Shown: in pieces, positions 43,164-50,635 of the stretch
How the letters are laid out: every line of letters starts with the position of its first letter
How positions within the stretch are numbered: the stretch's first letter is position 1
Assembly: GCF_013087515.1 (NCBI RefSeq)
Contig: NZ_JABFCN010000070.1
Coordinates: 186,001-250,000 of the forward strand
Direction: 5' to 3'
DNA from: Rhizobium sophorae
GTDB taxonomy: Bacteria > Pseudomonadota > Alphaproteobacteria > Rhizobiales > Rhizobiaceae
DNA: 64,000 nt
Notes under the pieces: model-generated
Seen by the model: the letters and a program-made list of their open reading frames with translations, nothing else
What the model was told of the DNA's origin: nothing
Database searches by the model: none
Position numbers and translations under genes: made by a program

Positions 43164-44306
43164 TCACTGCCGCCCGTCGATGATCGAAGAATTTACATCG
43201 TTGATGTCGCGCTTGCCGCAGAGCGCCATGGTGATGTCCATCTCCTTGCGGATGATGCCGAGCGCCAGCGATACGCCTTCCTTGCCCATGGCGCCGAGGC
43301 CGTAGAGGAAGGGGCGGCCGATATAAGTGCCCTTGGCGCCGAGCGCCACGGCCTTCAGCACGTCCTGGCCGGAGCGGATGCCGCCGTCGAGATGGACCTC
43401 GATGCGGTCGCCGACGGCGTCGACGATCTTCGGCAGCATGCTGATCGAGGAGGGGGCGCCGTCAAGCTGACGCCCGCCATGATTGGAGACGACGATCGCA
43501 TCGGCGCCGGTGTCGGCGGCCGCCTTCGCATCCTCCGGATCGAGTATGCCCTTGATGATCAGCGGGCCGCCCCATTGTTCCTTGATCCAGGCGACATCCG
43601 CCCAGGACAGCCGGGGGTCGAACTGCTCGTGCGTCCATGCCGAGAGCGACGCGATACTGGTGACATTTTTCGCGTGGCCGACGATATTGCCGAAGTTGCG
43701 GCGCTTGGTCTGCAGCATGTCCAGGCACCAGAAGGGTCGGGTCGCCATCTGCCAGACATGTTTCGGGGTGAATTTCGGCGGCGCCGACAGGCCGTTGCGC
43801 AGGTCCTTATGCCGCTGCCCGAGGATCTGGAGATCAGCGGTCAGCACCAGCGCCGAGCATCCGGCCGCCTTAGCGCGGTTGATGAGATTGAGGACGAAAT
43901 CCTTGTCCCTCATCACGTAGAGTTGGAACCAGAATGGCCGTGTCGTCGCTGACGCCACGTCCTCGATCGAGCAGATGCTCATCGTCGAAAGCGTGAAGGG
44001 AACGCCGAATTCCTCGGCGGCGCGTGCCGCCAGCATCTCGCCATCGGCATGCTGCATGCCGGTCAGGCCGGTTGGCGCCAGCGCCACGGGCATCGACACT
44101 TTCTGGCCGATCATCGTCGTTTCCAGCGTGCGGTTGGTCATATCGACCATCACCCGTTGGCGCAGCTTGATCTGACTGAAATCGCTCTCGTTCGCTGCAT
44201 AGGTCGATTCCGTCCAGGCGCCCGAATCCGCATAGTCGAAAAACATCTTCGGCACACGGCGCCGTGCGAGCTTTTTCAGGTCGGCGATGGTGAGCGGAGT
44301 GGCCAT
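43164..44306 (-). CDS. lldD: L-lactate dehydrogenase (FMN, LldD type)
   Basis: 380 residues from ATG 44306 (GAAGG 8 bases upstream). FMN-dependent alpha-hydroxy-acid oxidase: MFFDYADSGAW, PVALAPTGLTGMQHADGE, QLYVMRDKDFV, LTADLQILGQRHKDLRNGL, IIKGILDPEDAKAA, the catalytic His/Arg IVVSNHGGRQLDG, and DGGIRSGQDVLKAVALGA. It oxidises L-lactate to pyruvate at the membrane and passes electrons to the respiratory chain. Stands alone between the guaD unit and the PspA operon. Confidence 0.9.
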   Translation of the reverse strand: MATPLTIADLKKLARRRVPKMFFDYADSGAWTESTYAANESDFSQIKLRQRVMVDMTNRTLETTMIGQKVSMPVALAPTGLTGMQHADGEMLAARAAEEFGVPFTLSTMSICSIEDVASATTRPFWFQLYVMRDKDFVLNLINRAKAAGCSALVLTADLQILGQRHKDLRNGLSAPPKFTPKHVWQMATRPFWCLDMLQTKRRNFGNIVGHAKNVTSIASLSAWTHEQFDPRLSWADVAWIKEQWGGPLIIKGILDPEDAKAAADTGADAIVVSNHGGRQLDGAPSSISMLPKIVDAVGDRIEVHLDGGIRSGQDVLKAVALGAKGTYIGRPFLYGLGAMGKEGVSLALGIIRKEMDITMALCGKRDINDVNSSIIDGRQ

Positions 44307-44430
44307 GAATTGAACCTTCACATCTGAATACGGCCATCGGCCATAACATGAAATTGGCAGAAGCGTTATCGGAAATTGGCCTTGTCGGACAGCTGTTACG
44401 GCCTGATTTCAAGAGCAACGAGATGTGTCA

Positions 44431-45738
44431 TCATAGCTGCGCTTTCAACGCAACGCCGGCCACATAGGTCTCTGCAACAGCTCGGTCGTCGCCCATCGTC
44501 TGCAGTAGGAAAAGCTCCTCGGGCAGCGTCTTAACCACTTCCATCTTCAGCGCCATCGCCGATGTCGCCGTCGCATCGAGGACGACGAGATCGGCCTCAG
44601 TGCCGGGTTCCAGCGTGCCGATCCGGTCCGCCAGCGACAGGGCCTCGGCATTGCCGCGGGTCATCAGGTAGTAGCTTTCCAGCGGGTTCAGCCGTTCGCC
44701 GAGCAACTGCTGGATCTTGTAGGCCTCGTCCATCGTCCGCAGCATCGAATAGCTGGAACCGCCGCCGATATCGGTCGCCACGCCGATGCGAACAGGCTTT
44801 TCCCGCCGCGCCAGCGCCTTCAGCGGAAACAGACCGGAGCCGAGGAAGAGGTTCGAGGTCGGGCAGTGAACGGCGACGGCGCCTGCCTCGCTCATCACAC
44901 CAGCCTCGCGCTCGGACAGGTGGATGGCATGGCCGAAGAGGCTTTTCGGTCCGAGCAGGCCGTAGCGGGCATAGATGTCGGTATAGTCGATCGCGTCGGG
45001 ATAAAGCTCACAGGTGAATCTGATTTCGTCGTGATTTTCCGAAAGATGCGTCTGGATGTGCAGGTCGGGAAATTCGCGGGCAAGGGCTGATGTCGCTTCC
45101 ATCTGCGCCGGTGTCGAGGTGATGGCGAAGCGCGGGGTGATGGCGACGTGGTTGCGGCCCTTGCCATGCCAGTCCGATATCACCTGGCGGGTCTCGTCAT
45201 AGCCCATCTCGGGCGTGTCGAGCAGGCCCTGCGGGGCATTGCGGTCCATCATCACCTTGCCGCCGACCATGCGCATATTGCGCCTCATCGCCTCGGCGAA
45301 GAAGGCATCGGCCGAGGTCTTGTGCACGGAGCAATAGGCGACCGCCGTCGTCGTGCCGTGGCGGATCAACTCGTCGTAGAAATGTCTGGCGATCCTTTCG
45401 GCATGCGCGCTTTCGACGAAACGACATTCCTCGGGAAAGGTATAGGTATTCAGCCATTCGAGCAAGTTGGCGGCGTAGGAGGCAATCACCTGCATCTGCG
45501 GAAAATGCAGGTGCATGTCGATGAAGCCGGGCATGATCAGATGCGGGCGGTGGTCAATCTCGGCCGTGTCCGCGGCTGCTTTTGCCTTGACGTCGGCATA
45601 GGGGCCGGTTGCCGTGATCAGCCCATCTTCAACAAGCAGGCCGCCATCCTCTTCGTAAAGATAGCTTTGGCTATCGGCGAGGCTTAGCGGTGCGCGATGG
45701 AAGGAAAGCAGGCGGCCGCGCAGGAGTGTCGTCGTCAT
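44431..45738 (-). CDS. guaD: guanine deaminase
   Basis: 435 residues of the amidohydrolase superfamily. Metal ligands: PGFIDMHLHFPQM (HxH), His in IQTHLSENHDEI, His in GHAIHLSEREAG, Asp in GVATDIGGGSSYSML. The ATPEECRFVE-like TYTFPEECRFVESAHAERIA stretch is typical of guanine deaminase. It gives xanthine for the Xdh complex encoded 5 kb to the right. Its start overlaps the puuD stop by 4 bases, so the two are one unit. Confidence 0.92.
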   Translation of the reverse strand: MTTTLLRGRLLSFHRAPLSLADSQSYLYEEDGGLLVEDGLITATGPYADVKAKAAADTAEIDHRPHLIMPGFIDMHLHFPQMQVIASYAANLLEWLNTYTFPEECRFVESAHAERIARHFYDELIRHGTTTAVAYCSVHKTSADAFFAEAMRRNMRMVGGKVMMDRNAPQGLLDTPEMGYDETRQVISDWHGKGRNHVAITPRFAITSTPAQMEATSALAREFPDLHIQTHLSENHDEIRFTCELYPDAIDYTDIYARYGLLGPKSLFGHAIHLSEREAGVMSEAGAVAVHCPTSNLFLGSGLFPLKALARREKPVRIGVATDIGGGSSYSMLRTMDEAYKIQQLLGERLNPLESYYLMTRGNAEALSLADRIGTLEPGTEADLVVLDATATSAMALKMEVVKTLPEELFLLQTMGDDRAVAETYVAGVALKAQL

Positions 45739-46973
45739 TGTTTCTTGCCTTCGACTGCGCTCTCGAACCAGGCGACCAGCAGCTTGCGTTCGTCCGGCGT
45801 GATGTCGGTGATGTTGCCGGGCGGCATGGCATGGCTGCGGCCCGCCTGTATATAGATTTCTCGGGCATGGGCGGCAATTTCCGCGTCGTTTTCAAGCATC
45901 ACCCCATTGGGCGGCCGCACGATACCCTCATAGACCGGCTCGGCCGCGTGGCACATGGCACAGCGTGTCGAGACCAGTTGCTTGACGGCGGGGAAATGCG
46001 GATCGCCGGCAAATTGTTGGAAGGCGGGCGCGACCGCCGCCGCATCGGTTTCGCCGGTCAGCAGCTTCGGCACGGTCGAAAGCCACATGATGAGGATGAA
46101 GAGAATGACGGTGACGATCCAGGTCCAGGTCGGCCGGCCCTTCCTGGCATGCGTCGTATTGAACCAGTGGCGGATGGTGACGCCCATCAGGAAGACCAGA
46201 GCCGCGATCACCCAGTTGAACTGCGTACCGAAGGACAGCGGATAATGGTTCGACAGCATGAAGAAGATGACGGGCAGCGTCAGGTAGTTGTTATGTAGCG
46301 AACGCTGCTTGGCGACCTGCCCATATTTAGGATCGGGAACCCGTCCGGCGATGAGGTCGGCAACGACGATCTTCTGGTTCGGAATGATGATCATGAAGAC
46401 ATTGGCCGACATGATCGTCGCGGTGAAGGCGCCGAGATGCAGGAAGGCGGCGCGACCGGTGAAAAGCTGCGTATAGCCCCAGGCCATGAAGACGAGCACG
46501 ATATAGAGCACCGCCATCAGTCCCCAGGTGTTCCGCCCAAGCGGCGACTTGCAAAGCAGATCGTAGACGACCCAGCCGAGGGCAAGCGACGCCAGCGAGA
46601 TCAGAATCGCGACGGGCGGGCTGATATCGAGCACATGCCGGTCGATCAGGAAGAGATCGGCGCCGCCGTAATAGACGATGCAGAGCATCAGGAAGCCTGA
46701 GATCCAGGTGAAATAGCTCTCATATTTGAACCAGGTCAGGTGCTCCGGCATCTGGGCGGGCGCGACCAGATATTTCTGGATATGATAGAAGCCGCCGCCA
46801 TGGACCTGCCATTCCTCGCCATAGGCGCCGGGTGGCAGATGCGGGCGTTTCACCAGTCCGAGATCGAGCGCGATAAAATAGAAGGACGATCCGATCCAGG
46901 CGATCGCGGTAATGACATGGAACCAACGGGCCGCGAAGGCGAGCCATTCCCATGCTATGGCATATTCATACAT
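45735..46973 (-). CDS. puuD: membrane urate hydroxylase PuuD with cytochrome c domain
   Basis: 412 residues. Seven to eight membrane helices in the first 310 residues with conserved histidines (ARWFHVITAIAWIGSSFYF, HLGAFTATIMSANVFMIIIPNQK, RSLHNNYLTLPVIFFMLSNHYP), then a C-terminal class I cytochrome c (CAMCHAAEP haem site, distal Met in AMPPGNITDITPDER). PuuD oxidises urate to 5-hydroxyisourate while feeding electrons to the respiratory chain, replacing soluble uricase. It is divergent from the peptidase-like gene and heads the puuD-guaD unit. Confidence 0.93.
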   Translation of the reverse strand: MYEYAIAWEWLAFAARWFHVITAIAWIGSSFYFIALDLGLVKRPHLPPGAYGEEWQVHGGGFYHIQKYLVAPAQMPEHLTWFKYESYFTWISGFLMLCIVYYGGADLFLIDRHVLDISPPVAILISLASLALGWVVYDLLCKSPLGRNTWGLMAVLYIVLVFMAWGYTQLFTGRAAFLHLGAFTATIMSANVFMIIIPNQKIVVADLIAGRVPDPKYGQVAKQRSLHNNYLTLPVIFFMLSNHYPLSFGTQFNWVIAALVFLMGVTIRHWFNTTHARKGRPTWTWIVTVILFILIMWLSTVPKLLTGETDAAAVAPAFQQFAGDPHFPAVKQLVSTRCAMCHAAEPVYEGIVRPPNGVMLENDAEIAAHAREIYIQAGRSHAMPPGNITDITPDERKLLVAWFESAVEGKKQ

Positions 46974-47099
46974 CGAGTTCCCCTATCTTCCTCCGACTCG
47001 TGACATTGCGGAAATTTTGGCGGGGAGGGAAGAGGAGATTGAAGGACTGCACATGCGTACTGATTTCTGCAAAGGCGGCAGGGGCGAAGGAGCAATGGA

Positions 47100-47786
47100 A
47101 TGATTACCGCGCTCTACAGCGATCAGTTCATAGCCGAAAACGCGCCGATGGACCGGCGGCTTGCCGCGCTCATTCTTTCGCGCGGTAACCGCATCGGCTA
47201 TATCCCCTCCGGTCCGGAGCCGCAGCGGGAGTTTTTCAACGAGAAACGGCAGTATTATCTGAGCTACGGGCTTTTTCTCGATCTCTTCTTCGATCTCGAC
47301 GCGTTTTCCGGTGACGAAGAGATCGGCCGGCTGTTTTCCTGTAGCGCCATTCATCTCACCGGCGGCCACACCGGCGATTTTCTGAGACGTCTGCGCCAAA
47401 GTGGCATGCTGGAGAAGCTTCGCGCATGGGCGCGTGATGACGGTATCCTCGTCGGAACCAGTGCCGGGGCGATTTTGATGACGCCGACAATCGCCGTCGA
47501 CGCGCTTTTTTCCGGCGGTTCGCCTGATGCGGTGCAGGACGGCGCGGCTCTTGATCTCCTGCCCTTCGAATTCTTCCCGCATCTGAACGACGATCCCGGC
47601 TATCTCGCCGCGCTGCTGCGCTACAGCGAGACGACGGCAAACCCTATTCTCGCATGCCGGGACGGCGAAGGTCTCATCCTCGGCAAGGGGCTCGTCGAGA
47701 TCTTCGGCGCTCCGCTGACGATCTCCGGCGGTTTTGCCGAAGTTGCCGATCGCGGCCGCATCGCTGATCTGCTGTCCCGTGCCTAA
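47100..47786 (+). CDS. S51-like peptidase / class I glutamine-amidotransferase-fold protein
   Basis: 228 residues. Nucleophile elbow LVGTSAGAILM with Ser121, GGHTGDFL substrate loop and His in FFPHLNDDPGY. This is the peptidase E (dipeptidase, Asp-specific) or cyanophycinase-like fold. It is divergent from puuD; whether it belongs to nitrogen salvage is unknown. ggagcaatgga precedes the ATG. Confidence 0.8.
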   Translation: MITALYSDQFIAENAPMDRRLAALILSRGNRIGYIPSGPEPQREFFNEKRQYYLSYGLFLDLFFDLDAFSGDEEIGRLFSCSAIHLTGGHTGDFLRRLRQSGMLEKLRAWARDDGILVGTSAGAILMTPTIAVDALFSGGSPDAVQDGAALDLLPFEFFPHLNDDPGYLAALLRYSETTANPILACRDGEGLILGKGLVEIFGAPLTISGGFAEVADRGRIADLLSRA

Positions 47787-47946
47787 AAGCTGCCGAGAAG
47801 GCTGTGCATTATCTCTGCCTTATGCTTGATCTGCTAATTCAGCAGACCTTGAACGACGACTCGATTACAGTTATTTTGCAGGCCGCCGGAATAAAATAAG
47901 AACCGTTAGATCATCGGCGGCGCATTCATCGACGGAGAAGATGCCC

Positions 47947-48279
47947 ATGCGCAGCATTCTGACGTGTGTGATGATTGCGTATGCGTCGTTGGCGATGGCT
48001 CACGACGCACCCTCGGGGTGGAGTTATGACCCCTATTGTTGCAACGGCAACAGTCATAATGGCGATTGCCAAATGATCCCTTCGAAAAGCGTGGCGGTAA
48101 CGCCAGGCGGATATCGTGTGACGCTGATGCCGGGCGACCACCGGCTGGTCACGCATGCTCATGTCTTCCTGCTGCCGATGACGAAGGCGATGCAATCCGG
48201 CGATAACGACTATCATCTCTGTCTGTTCCCGAACGAGGATACGCCGCGCTGTTTCTATGCGCCGGAAATGGGATTTTGA
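47947..48279 (+). CDS. small exported protein of unknown function
   Basis: 110 residues from ATG 47947 (GGAG 9 bases upstream; ATG 47941 is too close to it). Signal peptide MRSILTCVMIAYASLAMA|HD. The mature part has the pattern WSYDPYCCNGNSHNGDCQMIP..., with five or six Cys, and a C-terminal HLCLFPNEDTPRCFYAPEMGF. I recognise the type as a conserved alphaproteobacterial exported protein without known function. A hairpin follows at 48295. Confidence 0.72.
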   Translation: MRSILTCVMIAYASLAMAHDAPSGWSYDPYCCNGNSHNGDCQMIPSKSVAVTPGGYRVTLMPGDHRLVTHAHVFLLPMTKAMQSGDNDYHLCLFPNEDTPRCFYAPEMGF

Positions 48280-48294
48280 AGGCGAGCCACAGGA

Positions 48295-48322
48295 CCGGAC
48301 CCGGCTCACGAACCGGGTCCGG
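48295..48322 (+). terminator. hairpin after the small exported protein gene
   Basis: A 10-bp perfect stem (ccggacccgg 48295-48304 with ccgggtccgg 48313-48322) lies 15 bases after the stop. No T tract follows and the stem runs into a palindromic repeat, so termination is uncertain. Confidence 0.55.
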
Positions 48323-48366
48323 CATGTCGTTGTCCGAAAATGGCTGCACAATTTTAGGTGACATGC
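48322..48366. repeat. rhizobial extragenic palindrome, copy 2
   Basis: Arms gcatgtc (48322-48328) and gacatgc (48360-48366) flank an interior with ccgaaaa..gctgcaca.ttttagg, which matches the reverse complement of copy 1 at 39366-39415 in order and spacing. It ends just before the LysR stop. Confidence 0.6.
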
Positions 48367-48367
48367 A

Positions 48368-49264
48368 TCAATTTCCGGCTGACTTCATCTCTTCGAGGAT
48401 CCAGTTGCGGAAGGCCTTGATCTTGGGCACGTTGCGACGGTTTTCCGGGTAGACGAGCCAGTAGGCCTTGCCGTCGCTGCGGGTCAGTTCGAAGGGTTGA
48501 TAGAGCCGGCCGAGCGCGATCTCGGCCGCATAGAAGGCAGGATGAAGGATGGCGACGCCATGGCCGGCGATCGCCGCATCGGCTTCCACCGCCTGAGAGC
48601 CGAGCTGGTTGCGCGGGCGCCGATCGAGATCCGTCTCCGTGACGCCGGCTGCCTCGAACCATTGTTTCCACCAGATGTCGCCGGCGTCGAATAGGTCGAA
48701 GTTCAGGAGATCGCGTGGCTCCCTGATGCCGCCTGCCGCCTCCGCCAGCTTCGGGCTCAGCATCGGCGTGAACTCCAGTCCCATCAGCCGGTGCAGCGCC
48801 AGCCCCGGCCAGTTGCCGTCGCCCCAGCGGATGCCGACATCGATCTGCTCGCGGGCGAAGTCGATGATATCCGAACTCGCCTGAAAGCGCACCGCGATGG
48901 CCGGATGTTTCAAGTGGAAGGAGCCAAGGCGCGGCGCCAGCCACTTCGAGGCGAAGGTATGGGTCGAACTGATGGCGAGCGTGCCTTCGACGCTGTCGCG
49001 CGCCGTCGCCATCGCGTCGTGCAGCATGGCGAAAGCTTCGGTCACCTTCGGCGCCAGCCGCTCGCCGGTGTCTGTCAGTGCGATCTGGCGCGGACGGCGC
49101 AGGAAGAGCGGCTCGCCGACATTCTCCTCCAGCAGCTTGATCTGGTAGCTGACGGCGGTCTGCGTCATTCCGAGTTCGTCGCCCGCCTTGGTGAAACTTC
49201 CGAGCCGGGCAGCGGCCTCGAAGACGCGCAACGCATTCAGCGGGAATTGTTTCGACAGCTTCAT
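48368..49264 (-). CDS. LysR-family regulator (GcvA-like)
   Basis: 298 residues. Winged HTH at the N-terminus (NALRVFEAAARLGSFTKAGDELGMTQTAVSYQIKLLEE), then the substrate-binding domain with the GcvA-branch features (HTFASKWLAPRLGSFHLKHPAIAVRF, DVGIRWGDGNWPGL). Divergent from a 63-residue small gene. Its nearness to xdhC and the purine genes suggests a possible role there, but no binding site was identified. Confidence 0.9.
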   Translation of the reverse strand: MKLSKQFPLNALRVFEAAARLGSFTKAGDELGMTQTAVSYQIKLLEENVGEPLFLRRPRQIALTDTGERLAPKVTEAFAMLHDAMATARDSVEGTLAISSTHTFASKWLAPRLGSFHLKHPAIAVRFQASSDIIDFAREQIDVGIRWGDGNWPGLALHRLMGLEFTPMLSPKLAEAAGGIREPRDLLNFDLFDAGDIWWKQWFEAAGVTETDLDRRPRNQLGSQAVEADAAIAGHGVAILHPAFYAAEIALGRLYQPFELTRSDGKAYWLVYPENRRNVPKIKAFRNWILEEMKSAGN

Positions 49265-49365
49265 GGATAAGTTCTCTTGATGCAGGCAGACGGTTGTTCG
49301 ATTGGAATTGCAGCATTTTTACCGGCAAACTGCAACTCATACCATCAAACCATCGAGGTGATGTC

Positions 49366-49557
49366 ATGGATTGCTATGCTATCGAACAGAGCCCGCCACA
49401 GCCGACCATCGGAATTTTCCGGCGCATCGGCGGCCGGCTGGCGCGGATCTGGCGCATGCCCAGCCTCGATCTCGACACGGCGCCCGATCGCGTCAAGCGC
49501 GATCTCGGTTTCCTCGACGGACGCGATCCCTATTACGAAGACGAGCGCATGCGGTAG
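49366..49557 (+). CDS. small DUF1127-like protein
   Basis: 63 residues from ATG 49366 with cgaggtga upstream. The sequence FRRIGGRLARIWRMPSLDLDTAPDRVKRDLGFLDGRDP resembles the Arg-rich DUF1127 (YjiS-like) helix, where RVxRDIGL is typical. DUF1127 proteins in alphaproteobacteria can bind RNA or act in phosphate and carbon metabolism. It is divergent from the LysR gene and its 3' end overlaps the xdhC 3' end by 25 bases. Confidence 0.6.
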   Translation: MDCYAIEQSPPQPTIGIFRRIGGRLARIWRMPSLDLDTAPDRVKRDLGFLDGRDPYYEDERMR

Positions 49558-50348
49558 GCGCCAAGCGCCGTCAGAATCTCGGCGGCGGTCATGGCGGCGA
49601 TCACTTCAGGGCGCTTGTCCCTGACCGCCGCGCCGCCGATCGGCAGCGTCAGCCGCTCGAGCCAGGCACGCTCACCGCCGCCTTCACGGGAAAGCCAGCT
49701 GGCGAAGGTAGCGCGCTTGGTTGCCGAGCCGATCATGCCGACATAGGCGAGATCCGTTCTTTCCAGCGCTTCGCGGGCGATGAGGAAATCCAGCGCGTGG
49801 TCGTGCGTCAGGATGACGACCGCGCCGCCAGCCGGAATATCCTTCACCAGCGCTTCGGGCATCGGCATGAGCCGCGTCTTCGTCTCGGGCGGCAGGTTGG
49901 CAAGCTCCTCCTGCCGCGTCTCGACGACCGTCACCGACAGCGGCAACGGCGCAAGGGCCGTTGCCAGCGCCCGGCCGACATGGCCGGCGCCGAAGAGATA
50001 GACCTCGGGCAAGCGCTCGATCTCACCGGTCAGCCTGGCCTCGATTTCTTCGGCAACCACCTGCGTCACCCGGCGAAACCGCAATTGCGTGCGCCCACCG
50101 CAGCACTGACCGATGTCAGGCCCGAGCGGAATATCCATCTCCGCCATCCCGCCGGTTCCCGCCAACATGTCCCGCGCATTCGCGATCGCCATGAATTCGA
50201 ACTGCCCGCCGCCGATCGTGCCCCACAATGCGGTTTGCGATACCAGCATGAAGGTACCGGCCTCGCGCGGGGTTGAGCCCTGCGTGCCGGTGATGTCGAC
50301 GAGGATGCAGTCTGGGTGGGCGAGGAGGAAGCTGGAGAGGTCGGTCAT
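49533..50348 (-). CDS. xdhC: xanthine dehydrogenase accessory protein XdhC
   Basis: 271 residues. N-terminal LVDITGTQGSTPREAGTFMLVS..GTIGGGQFEF and Cys pair in IGQCCGGRTQLRF, then a Rossmann half (VYLFGAGHVGRALATALAPLP, ILTHDHALDFLIAREAL, YVGMIGSATKRATF, PIGG). XdhC receives molybdenum cofactor, has it sulfurated and inserts it into XdhB. It is last in the order xdhA-xdhB-xdhC, separated from xdhB by 287 bases carrying an inverted repeat pair. Confidence 0.93.
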   Translation of the reverse strand: MTDLSSFLLAHPDCILVDITGTQGSTPREAGTFMLVSQTALWGTIGGGQFEFMAIANARDMLAGTGGMAEMDIPLGPDIGQCCGGRTQLRFRRVTQVVAEEIEARLTGEIERLPEVYLFGAGHVGRALATALAPLPLSVTVVETRQEELANLPPETKTRLMPMPEALVKDIPAGGAVVILTHDHALDFLIAREALERTDLAYVGMIGSATKRATFASWLSREGGGERAWLERLTLPIGGAAVRDKRPEVIAAMTAAEILTALGAYRMRSSS

Positions 50349-50379
50349 GGGTGGAGGGCCGATGAGCGGGTGGGCGTGG

Positions 50380-50427
50380 CACCCCCCTCTGTCCTGCCGG
50401 ACATCCCCCCCACAAGGGGGGAGATTA
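50380..50427 (-). repeat. rhizobial intergenic repeat, left copy
   Basis: The stretch beginning cacccccctctgtcctgccg and ending in a run that pairs tccccccc with gggggga is a widespread rhizobial intergenic element. It is inverted relative to the copy at 50523-50570. Confidence 0.75.
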
Positions 50428-50522
50428 GCATGAGACGCGAGCTTCCCGGGACCAGGCAGCTGTGGCGTAGAGTTTTATGACGCAATGCCAGGGCATTCAG
50501 GTGCGGTGCGTTCGGTCTTGCC

Positions 50523-50570
50523 GATCTCCCCCCTTGTGGGGGAGATGTCCGGCAGGACAGAGGGGGGTGC
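50523..50570 (+). repeat. rhizobial intergenic repeat, right copy
   Basis: Near-exact reverse complement of 50380-50427 (gtccggcaggacagaggggg core). The pair can form a long hairpin between xdhB and xdhC with a 95-base loop. Confidence 0.75.
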
Positions 50571-50635
50571 CGCCCACTCCAACCTCTCTGCCCGTCCTGC
50601 TCAGCCGACAAACCAGCCGGACGCGTTCCCATCTG

